The notes: generated by a model from the letters alone, not told the origin. A DNA stretch of 38,569 nucleotides from JBAVEL01 sp049587715 (GCA_049587715.1 JBAVEL010000185.1:1-38569); one strand, 5' to 3'. Counted from the stretch's first letter, positions 17,190-25,921 are shown. Numbers and translations are program-made.

Positions 17190-19091
17190 ATGAAACACTG
17201 CGGCATGGCTGTGCGTCTTTTCCTTGTTCCGGCATTCCTGGCCGTTCAGGCGGCCCCCGCCCTGGCGGACGGCACCGAGGCCCTGGGCGCTCCGCTCATC
17301 CCGGTGGCGGCCGGTTCCGGAATCGTGATGGAGGGAGTGGGGCTGGCAACGGCGCAGCCGGGCGTCATCAACCTGCAGGTCCCGGCGGGAGCCGTCGTGA
17401 AGCAGGTCCTGCTCTACTGGGAGGGACAGAGCTCCTCACCCGCTCCCGACAGCACCATCACCGTCAACGGCACGGAGGTGACGGGAACGCGCATCGGCGG
17501 CCCCACCCTCTTCTACTACGCGGGCGGGATTCCGCACTACACCTCCACCCTGCGCGCCGACATCACGGCCCTGAACGCAGTGTCCCCCGGGGTCAATGCC
17601 GTCAGCGTGGGGGGTCTGACCTTCAACCGGGTGTCGAACGGAGCGGGAATCCTCGTCATCTATGACAACGGCCCCGAGGCACAGATCCGCCTTGTGGACG
17701 GAAACGACTGTGCGTACCGGTTCTTCGCCCCCCCCCTCAACACGACGGCCGAGCGCACCTTCGCCTTCGATCCGGCCCCGGTGGACCGGACAGCCCCCCT
17801 GGCCATGTTCTTTTCCAGCGTTCAGGGCACGGCCTCGACGGGCGGCCCTCAGCGGCCGAACAGAATCAGCATCACGGTGGGAGGAGTCACCACGAACTAT
17901 GACGATGTGCTGAACAGCAACGACGGGGAGGAATGGGATACCTGGACGGTGGACCTGACGATCCCCGCAGGAGCCGCTGCGTTGACCGTGCAGGCCATTT
18001 CCGGACCGGGCGGAGACCAGGATCCGAACACCCCCGACCCCCGTCCCGCCTCCTTCACCTGGATGAGCACCTCCCTCGCGGTCCCGATCCCCTGCACCGG
18101 GCTCATCGGGGACTTCGTCTGGAAGGATGCCGACTGCGACGGGTTGCAGGAACCGGGTGAGCCGGGTATCGCAGGCGTCACCGTCAAACTGCTGGACGGC
18201 ACGGGCGCGGTGATCGCCACCACCGTCACCACGGGAGACGGCGCATACCTCTTCACCGGGCTCTGTGCCGGAACGTACGGGGTGATGGTGGACGCTTCCA
18301 CGCTCCCTCCGGGGTACATCCCCACCGCGTGCAGCAACGCGCCGGGGATCCCGGGCAATTCCAACTGCAGTCCCTCGCCGGTGGTGCTGGCCGACTACCA
18401 GGCCGACAGGACCATCGACTTCGGGTACTGCGAGCCGCAGGGTGGCGAGGGGTGCACGCCGGGCTACTGGAAGCAGTCCCAGCATTTCTCCTCCTGGCCG
18501 GCCCCCTTCACGCCGGGAACGCCGTTCAGCGCCGTGTTTGAGAATGCGTTCCCCGGCCGCACCCTCCTGCAGGTCCTCAAGCTCGGAGGCGGCGGCCTGA
18601 ATGCGCTCGGGCGCCACACGGTGGCGGCTCTCCTGAACAGCGCCTCCGCCGGGGTCAGCTACACCCTGACTCCATCCGCGGTGATTGCCATGTTCAACGG
18701 GGTCTACCCGGGCGGCGGGACGGCCTATGAGACCCTGAAGGACGTCTTCGAGGACTACAACGAACAGGGTTGTCCCCTCAGCAAGGGAGCCATTCCCGAC
18801 GAGGAGATCCCCGAAGGCTCCCGGCTCTACCAGAACTACCCCAATCCCTTCAACCCGGCCACGGAGATCTACTTCCGTCTCCAGGAGCCGGGCCGGGTGA
18901 CGATCAGGGTGTTCGACGCCCTGGGGCAGGAGGTCAGGACCCTGCTGGACGGGCCGATGGAGGCCGGTTTCCACGGGGTGACCTGGAATGCCACCGACAA
19001 GGAGGGCCGCGCGGTCACAAGCGGCATCTACTTCTGCCAGCTCACGACGGGCGGCTCCACCGAGGTGCGGAAGATGAGCCTCCTCCGGTAG
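17190..19091 (+). CDS. Secreted protein with SdrD-B-like domain, GYWK segment and C-terminal sorting/FlgD-Ig-like tail
   Basis: 633 residues. A signal peptide (about 1-26, ending APALADG) is followed by a roughly 270-residue N-terminal beta-rich region of a type seen in DUF3344-like cell-surface proteins. A SdrD-B/prealbumin-like domain comes next (IGDFVWKDADCDGLQEPGE, about 305-400, with a putative Ca2+-binding Asp loop). Then comes a Cys-rich segment with CTPGYWKQSQHFSSW (about 420-510). The last 90 residues, from LYQNYPNPFNPATEI to SGIYFCQLTTGGSTEVRKMSLLR, match the type A sorting/FlgD-Ig-like tail found in FCB secreted proteins and used by type IX secretion in Bacteroidota. Whether a type IX machinery exists here cannot be seen. 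The ATG follows GAGGTG. Confidence 0.85.
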   Translation: MKHCGMAVRLFLVPAFLAVQAAPALADGTEALGAPLIPVAAGSGIVMEGVGLATAQPGVINLQVPAGAVVKQVLLYWEGQSSSPAPDSTITVNGTEVTGTRIGGPTLFYYAGGIPHYTSTLRADITALNAVSPGVNAVSVGGLTFNRVSNGAGILVIYDNGPEAQIRLVDGNDCAYRFFAPPLNTTAERTFAFDPAPVDRTAPLAMFFSSVQGTASTGGPQRPNRISITVGGVTTNYDDVLNSNDGEEWDTWTVDLTIPAGAAALTVQAISGPGGDQDPNTPDPRPASFTWMSTSLAVPIPCTGLIGDFVWKDADCDGLQEPGEPGIAGVTVKLLDGTGAVIATTVTTGDGAYLFTGLCAGTYGVMVDASTLPPGYIPTACSNAPGIPGNSNCSPSPVVLADYQADRTIDFGYCEPQGGEGCTPGYWKQSQHFSSWPAPFTPGTPFSAVFENAFPGRTLLQVLKLGGGGLNALGRHTVAALLNSASAGVSYTLTPSAVIAMFNGVYPGGGTAYETLKDVFEDYNEQGCPLSKGAIPDEEIPEGSRLYQNYPNPFNPATEIYFRLQEPGRVTIRVFDALGQEVRTLLDGPMEAGFHGVTWNATDKEGRAVTSGIYFCQLTTGGSTEVRKMSLLR

Positions 19092-19121
19092 CCGGCCCGC
19101 GGCCTCGCCGCATCCCTTCCC

Positions 19122-19160
19122 GGGGCCGTCCCATGCGTTCATGGGACGGCCCCTTTGTTT
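19122..19160 (+). terminator. Rho-independent terminator
   Basis: GGGGCCGTCCCATG (19122-19135) and its exact complement (19140-19153) form a perfect 14-bp stem with a CGTT loop, followed by TTTGTTT. It begins 30 nt after the sorting-domain gene stop and insulates it from the sigma-factor operon. It is the clearest intrinsic terminator in the window. Confidence 0.93.
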
Positions 19161-19273
19161 CCTTCCGCATCCTGCCGGGCGGAGGAGACGTACAATCTCC
19201 GGGGGGCCCACGCGTCAACCGATGCGGCCCCGTGCAGGTCTAACCTGTGAAACCGGAACAGAGGATCCCCGGA

Positions 19274-19825
19274 ATGCAGCCTGCCGACGAGCAGCAGCTC
19301 CTTCGCCGCGCACGGGAAGGAAGCGAGGACGCCTTCCGCCTGCTCGTTCGGCGCACGATGCGGCAGGCATACAACATCGCCTACGGGTGGACGCAGGACC
19401 ACGACCAGGCCGAAGACATCGCCCAGGAGGCCTATGTCCGCGCATACGGGGGGCTCCGCTCCTTCCGGGGAGAGGCCGGTTTTGCCACCTGGTTGTACAG
19501 GATCGTGACGAACCTCTGCCTGACGCGCCTCGGACAGGAGAGGAAGAGAGCCGAGCGGGAAGTTCGGTCCGTTGTGGAGACCTGCTCCGCGGAGACGTCC
19601 TGGCAGGGAGACTGGGAAACGAGGCGGCTCGTGGAGATGGCCGTGCGTGAACTCCCGGCGCTTCAGAGGGCGGCGGTCATGCTGAGGCATATGGAAGGGA
19701 TGTCCACACGGCAGGTCAGCACGATTCTGGCCTGTTCCGAGGGCACCGTGAAGACCCATCTTTTTCGCGGCATGAAGAAACTCAGAAAGAAACTGCGATA
19801 CCTGGAGTGCGAGGCGGCCGGATGA
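19274..19825 (+). CDS. ECF-family RNA polymerase sigma factor
   Basis: 183 residues with region 2 (EDAFRLLVRRTMRQAYNIAYGWTQDHDQAEDIAQEAYVRAYGGLRSFRGEAGFATWLYRI, shown in part) and region 4 (RELPALQRAAVMLRHMEGMSTRQVSTILACSEGTVKTHLFRGMKKLRK). The -10-binding helix and the C-terminal helix-turn-helix are intact, so it should direct core polymerase to its own promoter class. I chose the ATG at 19274 because GAGGA lies 8 nt upstream. A GTG at 19247 would add nine residues. The stop overlaps the ATG of the anti-sigma gene by 4 nt (ATGA). A TACAAT at 19191-19196 is the only -10-like sequence upstream, and it lacks a good -35. Confidence 0.93.
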   Translation: MQPADEQQLLRRAREGSEDAFRLLVRRTMRQAYNIAYGWTQDHDQAEDIAQEAYVRAYGGLRSFRGEAGFATWLYRIVTNLCLTRLGQERKRAEREVRSVVETCSAETSWQGDWETRRLVEMAVRELPALQRAAVMLRHMEGMSTRQVSTILACSEGTVKTHLFRGMKKLRKKLRYLECEAAG

Positions 19826-20583
19826 GACACCGGACTGTGCGCCGGCTGCTGGATGAGCACCTTGGCGGCACCCTGTCTCCGGAGAAGGCCCGCGAGGTGG
19901 ACCTGCATCTGAGTCGCTGCCCCTTCTGCGCCGCCGAACGGGCCGCCCTCCGCAGGACACAGGAAGCCCTCCGTCCGTCTCACCCCTCCCCCGCCGAGTG
20001 CAGGCCTCCCGAGTTCTGGGAGCGGTTCCCGGAGGAGGTGGAGCGGAGGATTCTCGCCCGGCAACACCGGCGGGGATCCGTCCGGGAGCTGGCGGATGCC
20101 GCCGCGGCCGCCGTGACGGCCTATCCCCGGACCTTCCTGGCTCTCGGGGCGGCCGCCCTGGCTGCGGGGATACTGCTCGGCCCCGGGAAGGACTCCCCAA
20201 CGGGTTCCCCAGCATCTCCCACACCCGGGATGGTCCGTTATCTTGCCCGCTCCAGGGCACTGCTGGTAGGGCTTTCGAACACACCCCCCGGGGGGGAACC
20301 CCGCCCGGACCTCTCACTGGAAAGGGCCGTCTCACGGGACCTTCTCTCCGAGGGGGCGCATCTCCGGAGGCTTGTGAGCGAAGAGCGGTCCGCCCGGCTC
20401 CTGGAAGACATCGAGCATCTGCTGAGGGAGATAGACGAGTCCCCCTCCCGGCCTCCGGGGGAAGTGCTCCGGACGCTCCACGGGAGCATGCAGAGGGGAA
20501 ACCTGCTTTTCAGAATCCGGGCGGAGGAAGCCGCCAGGGACACGCAGACGTCTCCTCAGCCCTTCCTGGAGGAATCCCTGTGA
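19822..20583 (+). CDS. Zinc-finger membrane anti-sigma factor
   Basis: 253 residues. The N-terminus has the ZAS motif His29-x3-Cys33-x2-Cys36 (LHLSRCPFC), typical of anti-sigma factors that hold an ECF sigma factor at the membrane. One transmembrane segment follows at about 104-120 (TFLALGAAALAAGILLG). The C-terminal 130 residues are therefore predicted periplasmic and are rich in charged helices (for example RLLEDIEHLLREIDE). The ATG at 19822 overlaps the sigma stop, and the gene's own stop overlaps the GTG of the next gene. The order and overlap strongly suggest it is the cognate inhibitor. The periplasmic half may receive the signal from the exported proteins encoded downstream. Confidence 0.88.
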   Translation: MRHRTVRRLLDEHLGGTLSPEKAREVDLHLSRCPFCAAERAALRRTQEALRPSHPSPAECRPPEFWERFPEEVERRILARQHRRGSVRELADAAAAAVTAYPRTFLALGAAALAAGILLGPGKDSPTGSPASPTPGMVRYLARSRALLVGLSNTPPGGEPRPDLSLERAVSRDLLSEGAHLRRLVSEERSARLLEDIEHLLREIDESPSRPPGEVLRTLHGSMQRGNLLFRIRAEEAARDTQTSPQPFLEESL

Positions 20584-21518
20584 GAGCCGGGGCGGCGCTT
20601 CTGACCCTGTGCGCGCTGAGCGCGGGCGGATCGATGGTCCCGTCCCTTGCCCTCCCTCCCGAAGGCGGCGGCGTGTACGCCGAATACCGGAGGGGCTACG
20701 ACCTGATCCTTCAGGAAGAGTGGAACGGGGCGCGCCGGATCCTGGACGCGATGGCCGCCCGCCATCCGGAGAGCCCCTATGCGGCCGAGGCCTCGTACTG
20801 GTCCGCCTTCGCACTGGCGCAGTCAGATCGTGCGCGCGCCCGGGAGGCGTACCGGAAGTTCATCCGGACACACCCCCACAGCAGGTATTTCGACGATGCC
20901 GTGGCCGACTATGCCGCCCTGAGCCGGACCATGCCCCGGCCGGGAACCGGAGAGGCCTCCCTCGACCGCACACCGGATCCCTCCACGCGGAGGCGGCTCG
21001 AGACCCTCTCGGGTCTCGAGAGATCCGGCCCAAGGAGGCGCGTGGTGCGGATACTCCGGGAGGCGGCCACCAACGCGCAGGAGAACGCGCAGACGAGGGT
21101 TGCGGCCATGGAGGCCCTGAAGCGCCTGGAGGGGCAGAAAGCCCTCCGGGTGTTCGTGGATGTGGCCAGGGGGGATGCCTCCGATGAGGTGCGCGCGCGC
21201 GCCCTCCGGCTGATCGTCGCCTCGGGGAGGGGGAAGGGGGAACATGCCGTGCTGGCGGAGCTGCTGCACCCCCCTGCGGAGGGCGGGGAACGGACCAGGG
21301 ACCATCTGTTCTTCTCGATTGCGGACCTGGGAAGCGACGAAGCGGTGGAGCTGCTGGAGCAGGCGGCCCTTCACCCCGTAGATGCGGGGGACCGGCTGCG
21401 GGCAGTCTCCTGTCTGGGAAGCATCGGCGGAGAGAGGGCGCGGAGCGCCCTCCTCCAGATCCTGAGGGGCGGAGTCCGGATGCCCGACACAACCACACAC
21501 ACACGGAGGATACGGTGA
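20580..21518 (+). CDS. Exported TPR-like/HEAT-repeat protein
   Basis: 312 residues with a signal peptide (about 1-24). A TPR-like helical part similar in pattern to YbgF/BamD follows (YRRGYDLILQEEWNGARRILDAMAARHPESPYAAEASYWSAF shown in part, about 40-115). HEAT-type repeats occupy about 155-305 (for example RVAAMEALKRLEGQKALRVF, VRARALRLIVASG, RLRAVSCLGSIGG). No catalytic motif is visible, so it is probably a protein-binding scaffold in the periplasm. The GTG start at 20580 overlaps the anti-sigma stop by 4 nt and has GGAGGA 6 nt upstream. It is likely a partner in the sigma/anti-sigma pathway. Confidence 0.8.
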   Translation: MRAGAALLTLCALSAGGSMVPSLALPPEGGGVYAEYRRGYDLILQEEWNGARRILDAMAARHPESPYAAEASYWSAFALAQSDRARAREAYRKFIRTHPHSRYFDDAVADYAALSRTMPRPGTGEASLDRTPDPSTRRRLETLSGLERSGPRRRVVRILREAATNAQENAQTRVAAMEALKRLEGQKALRVFVDVARGDASDEVRARALRLIVASGRGKGEHAVLAELLHPPAEGGERTRDHLFFSIADLGSDEAVELLEQAALHPVDAGDRLRAVSCLGSIGGERARSALLQILRGGVRMPDTTTHTRRIR

Positions 21519-22540
21519 TGAAAACGGGACTTCTCTTTGCGGCGGCCGCCCTGCTCCTGGCCCCCGGGGCGCTGGATGACGCCGGCGCCCTCGCCCAGCC
21601 GGAAACGATCACCATCGTGAAGGGGAAGGTCCGAAACCGAGGCTGGCTCGGGGTCTCCATCCGCGACATGAGTGAGCGGCGCGCCCGCGACCTTGAATGC
21701 GGCTCGGAGAAAGGAGCCCTCGTCCTGGAGGTGGCCGAGGAGAGCCCCGCCGAGGAGGCGGGACTCCGGAAGAACGATGTCATCGTGGAGTTCGGCGGGA
21801 AGAAGGTGGCCGACGCCGGCGATCTCTCCGCCGCCGTCCGGAAAACCAAACCCGGCACGGAAACAACGGTCGTTTTCTACCGGGGGAAGGACCGGAAGAC
21901 CGCCAAGGCTTCTGTGGCTTCTCCTCCCTCCCTCGAGAGCGTCTTCGGACCCGGATCATACCTCTCCGCCCTGGACATGTATCCCGGCTCCCCGGTAGCG
22001 GGGCTCCACCTCCGCCGGCTGAACAGACAGCTCGGGGAGTTCTTTGGCGCTCCCGGGGGAAAGGGAGTGCTCGTTGAGAAGGTGGAGGAGGACACCGAGG
22101 GAGAGGAGAGTGGATTCCGGGCGGGAGACGTCATCCTGAAGGCAGACGGAAGCCCGGTGCGGGATGCGGAGGACGTCCGCGCGGCGCTCGCCGAGGCGGA
22201 CACCGCCCTTACCCTGGAGGTTCTCAGGAAAGGCGCCAGTCTCCGGCTCGGCCTGCGCCCGGGCGAGGAACCGCTCTATCGCGGCCTCCTCCCTCCTCCC
22301 CCCCATGGGCGCGGGCTTCTCCACCGGGAGTTCCTCCTCCAGGAGCAGGACGAAGACTGTCCGGAGGAGGAGACCATCCGCCTCCGCATGGAGTCCCGCA
22401 GAGGGCGCCTGGAGGAGCTCCGCCGGGAACTGGGAGAGGCCGGAGCTCGCATCCGGTGCGAGGTGCGGGCCCTGAAGGACCGCCTGAAGCGTGAAGTCAG
22501 GCGGGCCGCAGGAGGGCTCCGACACAGTCTCGGGGTGTAG
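21518..22540 (+). CDS. Exported protein with two PDZ domains and a C-terminal coiled coil
   Basis: 340 residues with a signal peptide (MKTGLLFAAAALLLAPGA). PDZ 1 spans about 40-132 (GWLGVSIRDMSERRARDL, SPAEEAGLRKNDVIVEFGGKKV) and PDZ 2 about 175-255 (GVLVEKVEEDTEGEESGFRAGDVILKADG). A highly charged helical C-terminus at about 290-335 is likely a coiled coil. No HtrA Ser protease domain or S2P motif is present, so it is a binding protein rather than a protease. The ATG at 21518 shares one base with the upstream stop; GGAGGA (21505-21510) lies 7 nt before it. A GTG at 21515 is less well spaced. It is the last gene of the overlapped operon. Confidence 0.85.
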   Translation: MKTGLLFAAAALLLAPGALDDAGALAQPETITIVKGKVRNRGWLGVSIRDMSERRARDLECGSEKGALVLEVAEESPAEEAGLRKNDVIVEFGGKKVADAGDLSAAVRKTKPGTETTVVFYRGKDRKTAKASVASPPSLESVFGPGSYLSALDMYPGSPVAGLHLRRLNRQLGEFFGAPGGKGVLVEKVEEDTEGEESGFRAGDVILKADGSPVRDAEDVRAALAEADTALTLEVLRKGASLRLGLRPGEEPLYRGLLPPPPHGRGLLHREFLLQEQDEDCPEEETIRLRMESRRGRLEELRRELGEAGARIRCEVRALKDRLKREVRRAAGGLRHSLGV

Positions 22541-22685
22541 AAGACCCCCGGAAACAAACACCCGCATTCCCCGTATCCCCCGCAGAGGCACCCCGGCACC
22601 CGGGGGCCCCGGGAGACCGCCCCCGCAGCCGGCACGGGCTGCGTCCGGGGAGTGGTCTTTGTCTGTCCAGCGAGGGAGACAACCC

Positions 22686-25334
22686 ATGAAGAGGCACCCT
22701 GCCGTTTGGCGACTCCTCGTGATCCTGCCGCTTCTGCCCGCCGCCGCTCCGGGAGCGGATTCCGGAACCAGGGTGGTGGTGGCCGTCCGCACCCCGGGCC
22801 CGGTGACCATCGACGGCAATCTTCAGGAGGCCGCATGGCAGCGGGCGGGTGCCTCGGGATTCCTCCAGAAGGAACCCGACGAGGGTCTCCCCTCCACACA
22901 GAAGTCGGAGGTCTGGGTTGCCTACGATGACGAAGCCCTGTATGTGGCAGCCCGCCTCTCCGATACCAGCCCAGATTCCATCGTCACGCGTATCGGGCGC
23001 AGGGATGCGGACCTGAACGCCGACTGGTTCTACCTGGGAATCGACTCCTACCTTGACCGGCGGACGGGCTTCTACTTCGGGGTCTACTGCGGGGGAACCA
23101 TGGTGGACGGAACCCTCTACAATGATTCCTGGGACGACGATTCCTGGGACGGGGTGTGGGACTGCGCCACGGCGGTGGATGAAGGCGGCTGGACGGCGGA
23201 GATCCGGATTCCCTATTCCCAGCTCCGGTTCCCGGCCCTGGAGGAGCATGTCTGGGGTGTCAACTTCGGAAGGAACATCGAGCGGAGAAAGGAGGAGTCG
23301 CACTTCGCCCTTGTGCGCAAGGGGGAGAGCGGCTGGGTCTCCCGCTTCGCCCGCCTGGAGGGAATCCGGCAGATCCACCCCCCCCGGCGGCTGGAGGTAC
23401 TGCCCTATGTCTCCTCCAACGCCGAGTTCATCCAGACCGAGGAGGGAAATCCCTTCCGCGACGGCGCCCGGTTTGCAGGCAATGCCGGGGCGGATGTGCA
23501 GGTGGGACTGGGAAGCAACCTGACCCTCCGCGGGACGGTCAATCCGGACTTCGGGCAGGTGGAGGTGGACCCGGCCGTTGTGAACCTGACCCAGTTCGAG
23601 ACCTACTTCGATGAGAAGCGGCCGTTCTTCGTGGAAGGATCTTCTTTCTTCGATTTCTCCCATGGGGGCGCCAACAACAACTGGGGGTTCAACTGGGGGA
23701 ACCCGCAGTTCTTCTACACGCGGAGACTCGGACGGGGGCCGCAGGAAAGCCCTTCCCATGAAGGGTATGCCGACATTCCGGCAAGCACCACGATTCTGGG
23801 AGCGGCGAAGCTGAGCGGAAAGGTCGCCGACGGATGGTCTCTCGGCTCCCTCCATGCCCTAACGGCCGAGGAGGCAGCCACGGTGGACAGCGCCGGAGTC
23901 CGATTCCAGGACGTGGTGGAACCCCTCACCTACTACGGGGTGACCCGCACCCTGAGGGAATTCGACGGGGGTCGGCATGCGGTGGGCCTGATCGGAACAG
24001 CCGCCGTCCGGCACCTGAGGGAGGATCGCCTGCGGGACCGCTTCAACAGCCGGGCCTTCGCCCTGGGAGCCGACGGCTGGACCACCCTGGATGCGGAGAA
24101 CCAGTGGGTCCTGACCGCCTGGGGCGCCGGCTCCCTCATCCAGGCAAATGCCGGAAGGATGGCGGAACTCCAGAGGTCTCCTCTTCATTACTACCAGAGG
24201 CCGGATGCCCCCCACCTGGGAGTGGACTCCAACCGCACCCGCCTGGCGGGATATGCGGGCAGGGTTGCCCTCAACAGACAGGAGGGCAACCTGTACCTGA
24301 ACGCCGCCCTCGGAGCCATCTCTCCCGGCTTCGAGACCAATGACATGGGTTTCATGTTCCGGGCGGATGTGGTGAACGGACATCTGGTGGTGGGGTACCG
24401 CTGGTACAAACCCGACGGGGTATTCCGGGACAAGAACGTGTACCTGGCAACGGCCCGCAGCTACAGTTTCGGCGGAGAAAAGACGGGCGACGGGATCTTC
24501 CTCTTCTGGAACGCAACCCTCCTGAGCTACTGGGGATTCTCCGGCCAGCTTACGCACAGCCCCGCGGTCCTGGACACACGGAACACACGGGGAGGACCGG
24601 CCATGAAGACCACGAACGGATACTGGGCCTCGCTGAGCGGCTGGAGCGACTCCCGGGACCCCGTGGTGCTGGACTGGGGCGTCAATGGAGGGCGCAGCGA
24701 GTCGGGGGGATACATCTTCAATGTCTGGCCCGGGATTCAATGGAAGCCCGCCCCGGGTGTGAACCTCTACTTCTCACCCGGGTTCATGCGGGACGTCACC
24801 ATCGCCCATTGGGTGGATCGCGTGGAGGATGTCTCCGCCACGCACACCTACGGCGTGCGCTATGTTTTCGGGCGGCTGGACCAGAAGGAGGTGGCGGCCA
24901 CCATCCGCACAGACATCACCTTCACGCCCCGGCTCAGTCTCCAGGTGTACATGCAACCCCTCTTCTCGGTGGGAAGGTACACCGAATTCAAGGAACTCAA
25001 AGCCCCTGGCACATACACCTTCAGCCGGTACGGGGAGGGATCCTCCACCATTACCCCCCACCCGGACGGGTACGAGGCGGATCCCGACGGCGCAGGTCCC
25101 CTCCCCTCCTTCACATTCCGGAACCCCGATTTCAACTTCAAGTCCCTCCGCCTCAATACGGTCCTCCGCTGGGAATACCTTCCCGGCTCCACCTTCTACC
25201 TGGTCTGGACCCAGAACAGGCAGGACGAAGACCATCCCGGGGAATTCCGCTTCGGGAGGGATATGGGCACACTCCTCGGCTCGGGCCCGGACAACGTCTT
25301 CCAGGTCAAGGTCTCCTACTGGCTCAACCCGTAG
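22686..25334 (+). CDS. DUF5916 outer-membrane protein with N-terminal CBM9-like domain
   Basis: 882 residues. After a signal peptide (about 1-24) comes a carbohydrate-binding family 9-like domain (TPGPVTIDGNLQEAAWQRA, then YDDEALYVAARLSD, about 30-220). The DUF5916 region follows (NPDFGQVEVDPAVVNLTQFETYF, then EKRPFFVEGSSFFDF), ending in alternating beta strands that suggest an outer-membrane barrel. The last residues VKVSYWLNP are compatible with a barrel end. DUF5916 proteins are frequent in FCB bacteria and their substrate is unknown; sugar or glycan binding is inference. The ATG at 22686 is preceded by AGGGAG. The 145-nt spacer from the PDZ gene has a GCAGCC/GGCTGC stem (22625-22642) with a poor tail, so read-through from the sigma operon is possible. 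Confidence 0.87.
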   Translation: MKRHPAVWRLLVILPLLPAAAPGADSGTRVVVAVRTPGPVTIDGNLQEAAWQRAGASGFLQKEPDEGLPSTQKSEVWVAYDDEALYVAARLSDTSPDSIVTRIGRRDADLNADWFYLGIDSYLDRRTGFYFGVYCGGTMVDGTLYNDSWDDDSWDGVWDCATAVDEGGWTAEIRIPYSQLRFPALEEHVWGVNFGRNIERRKEESHFALVRKGESGWVSRFARLEGIRQIHPPRRLEVLPYVSSNAEFIQTEEGNPFRDGARFAGNAGADVQVGLGSNLTLRGTVNPDFGQVEVDPAVVNLTQFETYFDEKRPFFVEGSSFFDFSHGGANNNWGFNWGNPQFFYTRRLGRGPQESPSHEGYADIPASTTILGAAKLSGKVADGWSLGSLHALTAEEAATVDSAGVRFQDVVEPLTYYGVTRTLREFDGGRHAVGLIGTAAVRHLREDRLRDRFNSRAFALGADGWTTLDAENQWVLTAWGAGSLIQANAGRMAELQRSPLHYYQRPDAPHLGVDSNRTRLAGYAGRVALNRQEGNLYLNAALGAISPGFETNDMGFMFRADVVNGHLVVGYRWYKPDGVFRDKNVYLATARSYSFGGEKTGDGIFLFWNATLLSYWGFSGQLTHSPAVLDTRNTRGGPAMKTTNGYWASLSGWSDSRDPVVLDWGVNGGRSESGGYIFNVWPGIQWKPAPGVNLYFSPGFMRDVTIAHWVDRVEDVSATHTYGVRYVFGRLDQKEVAATIRTDITFTPRLSLQVYMQPLFSVGRYTEFKELKAPGTYTFSRYGEGSSTITPHPDGYEADPDGAGPLPSFTFRNPDFNFKSLRLNTVLRWEYLPGSTFYLVWTQNRQDEDHPGEFRFGRDMGTLLGSGPDNVFQVKVSYWLNP

Positions 25335-25384
25335 GAGCGGCGCAGCACGCGTCCCGCTTGCCCTTTCCCCGGATTTTCCGCTCC

Positions 25385-25401
25385 TTCCTCCCCGGGAGGA
25401 A
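25385..25401 (+). promoter_or_regulatory. Hairpin covering the cupin ribosome binding site
   Basis: TTCCTCC (25385-25391) can pair with GGAGGAA (25395-25401) across a 3-nt loop. This would bury the GGAGGA ribosome binding site of the ATG at 25408, so it may act as a translational switch. Confidence 0.4.
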
Positions 25402-25407
25402 AACGGG

Positions 25408-25839
25408 ATGGGTCTCACGGTGGTGCAGCTCGCGGATGCGGGGGATGATCGGGGCAGCAGTTTCTCCCTCCCCCGTGTGTGGAACGCGTTCCTCCCCCCG
25501 GCGCAGGACGCCCACATCACGACAATCCTGCCCGGGCAGACGCGCGGCAACCACTTCCATCCGGCACGGCGCGAGGTGATTGTGCTCCTCTACCGGGACG
25601 CCTGGACCCTGGCGTGGGATGCAGGCGAGGGGACCGAGGTGCACAGAAGGGATTTCGCCGGAGGGGGCGCCGCGCTGCTCCTGGTGGAAGCGGGCGCGGC
25701 CCATGCCATTACCAACACGGGGGCCCGGGATCTGGTCGCCGTCGCTCTGAGGGACAAGCCATACGATCCGGCGCATCCCGACACGGTCCCGAGGGATCTT
25801 CACCCTGCCGCTCCGGGGCCCCGGGGGACGAAGGCGTAG
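25408..25839 (+). CDS. Cupin-fold protein
   Basis: 143 residues with cupin motif 1 (GNHFHPARREVIVLL, giving His-x-His-x4-Glu) and motif 2 (EAGAAHAITNTG). The RGNHFH signature resembles WxcM/FdtA-like sugar isomerase cupins. That group acts on nucleotide sugars, but no sugar pathway genes are adjacent, so the substrate is open. The ATG at 25408 follows GGGAGGA by 7 nt; that site can fold into a hairpin. It lies 73 nt after the DUF5916 gene, with no terminator seen between them. Confidence 0.78.
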   Translation: MGLTVVQLADAGDDRGSSFSLPRVWNAFLPPAQDAHITTILPGQTRGNHFHPARREVIVLLYRDAWTLAWDAGEGTEVHRRDFAGGGAALLLVEAGAAHAITNTGARDLVAVALRDKPYDPAHPDTVPRDLHPAAPGPRGTKA

Positions 25840-25921
25840 GGCAGGGCTCCCCCTCAGGCACCTCTTCCCCCCCGGCGGAAGCCGATGCGTTGTCCACCCG
25901 GCTGCGGCCGCCGCGCCGCGG

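Noticed and set aside
20997..21023. Short repeat CTCGAGACCCTCTCGGGTCTCGAG-like palindrome inside the HEAT gene
   Set aside because: It lies within coding sequence that translates into a sensible helix, with no sign of a regulatory role.
22625..22650. Stem in the PDZ-DUF5916 spacer as an intrinsic terminator
   Set aside because: The stem is short (6 bp plus imperfect flanks) and is followed by AGTGGTCTTTG instead of a U-run.
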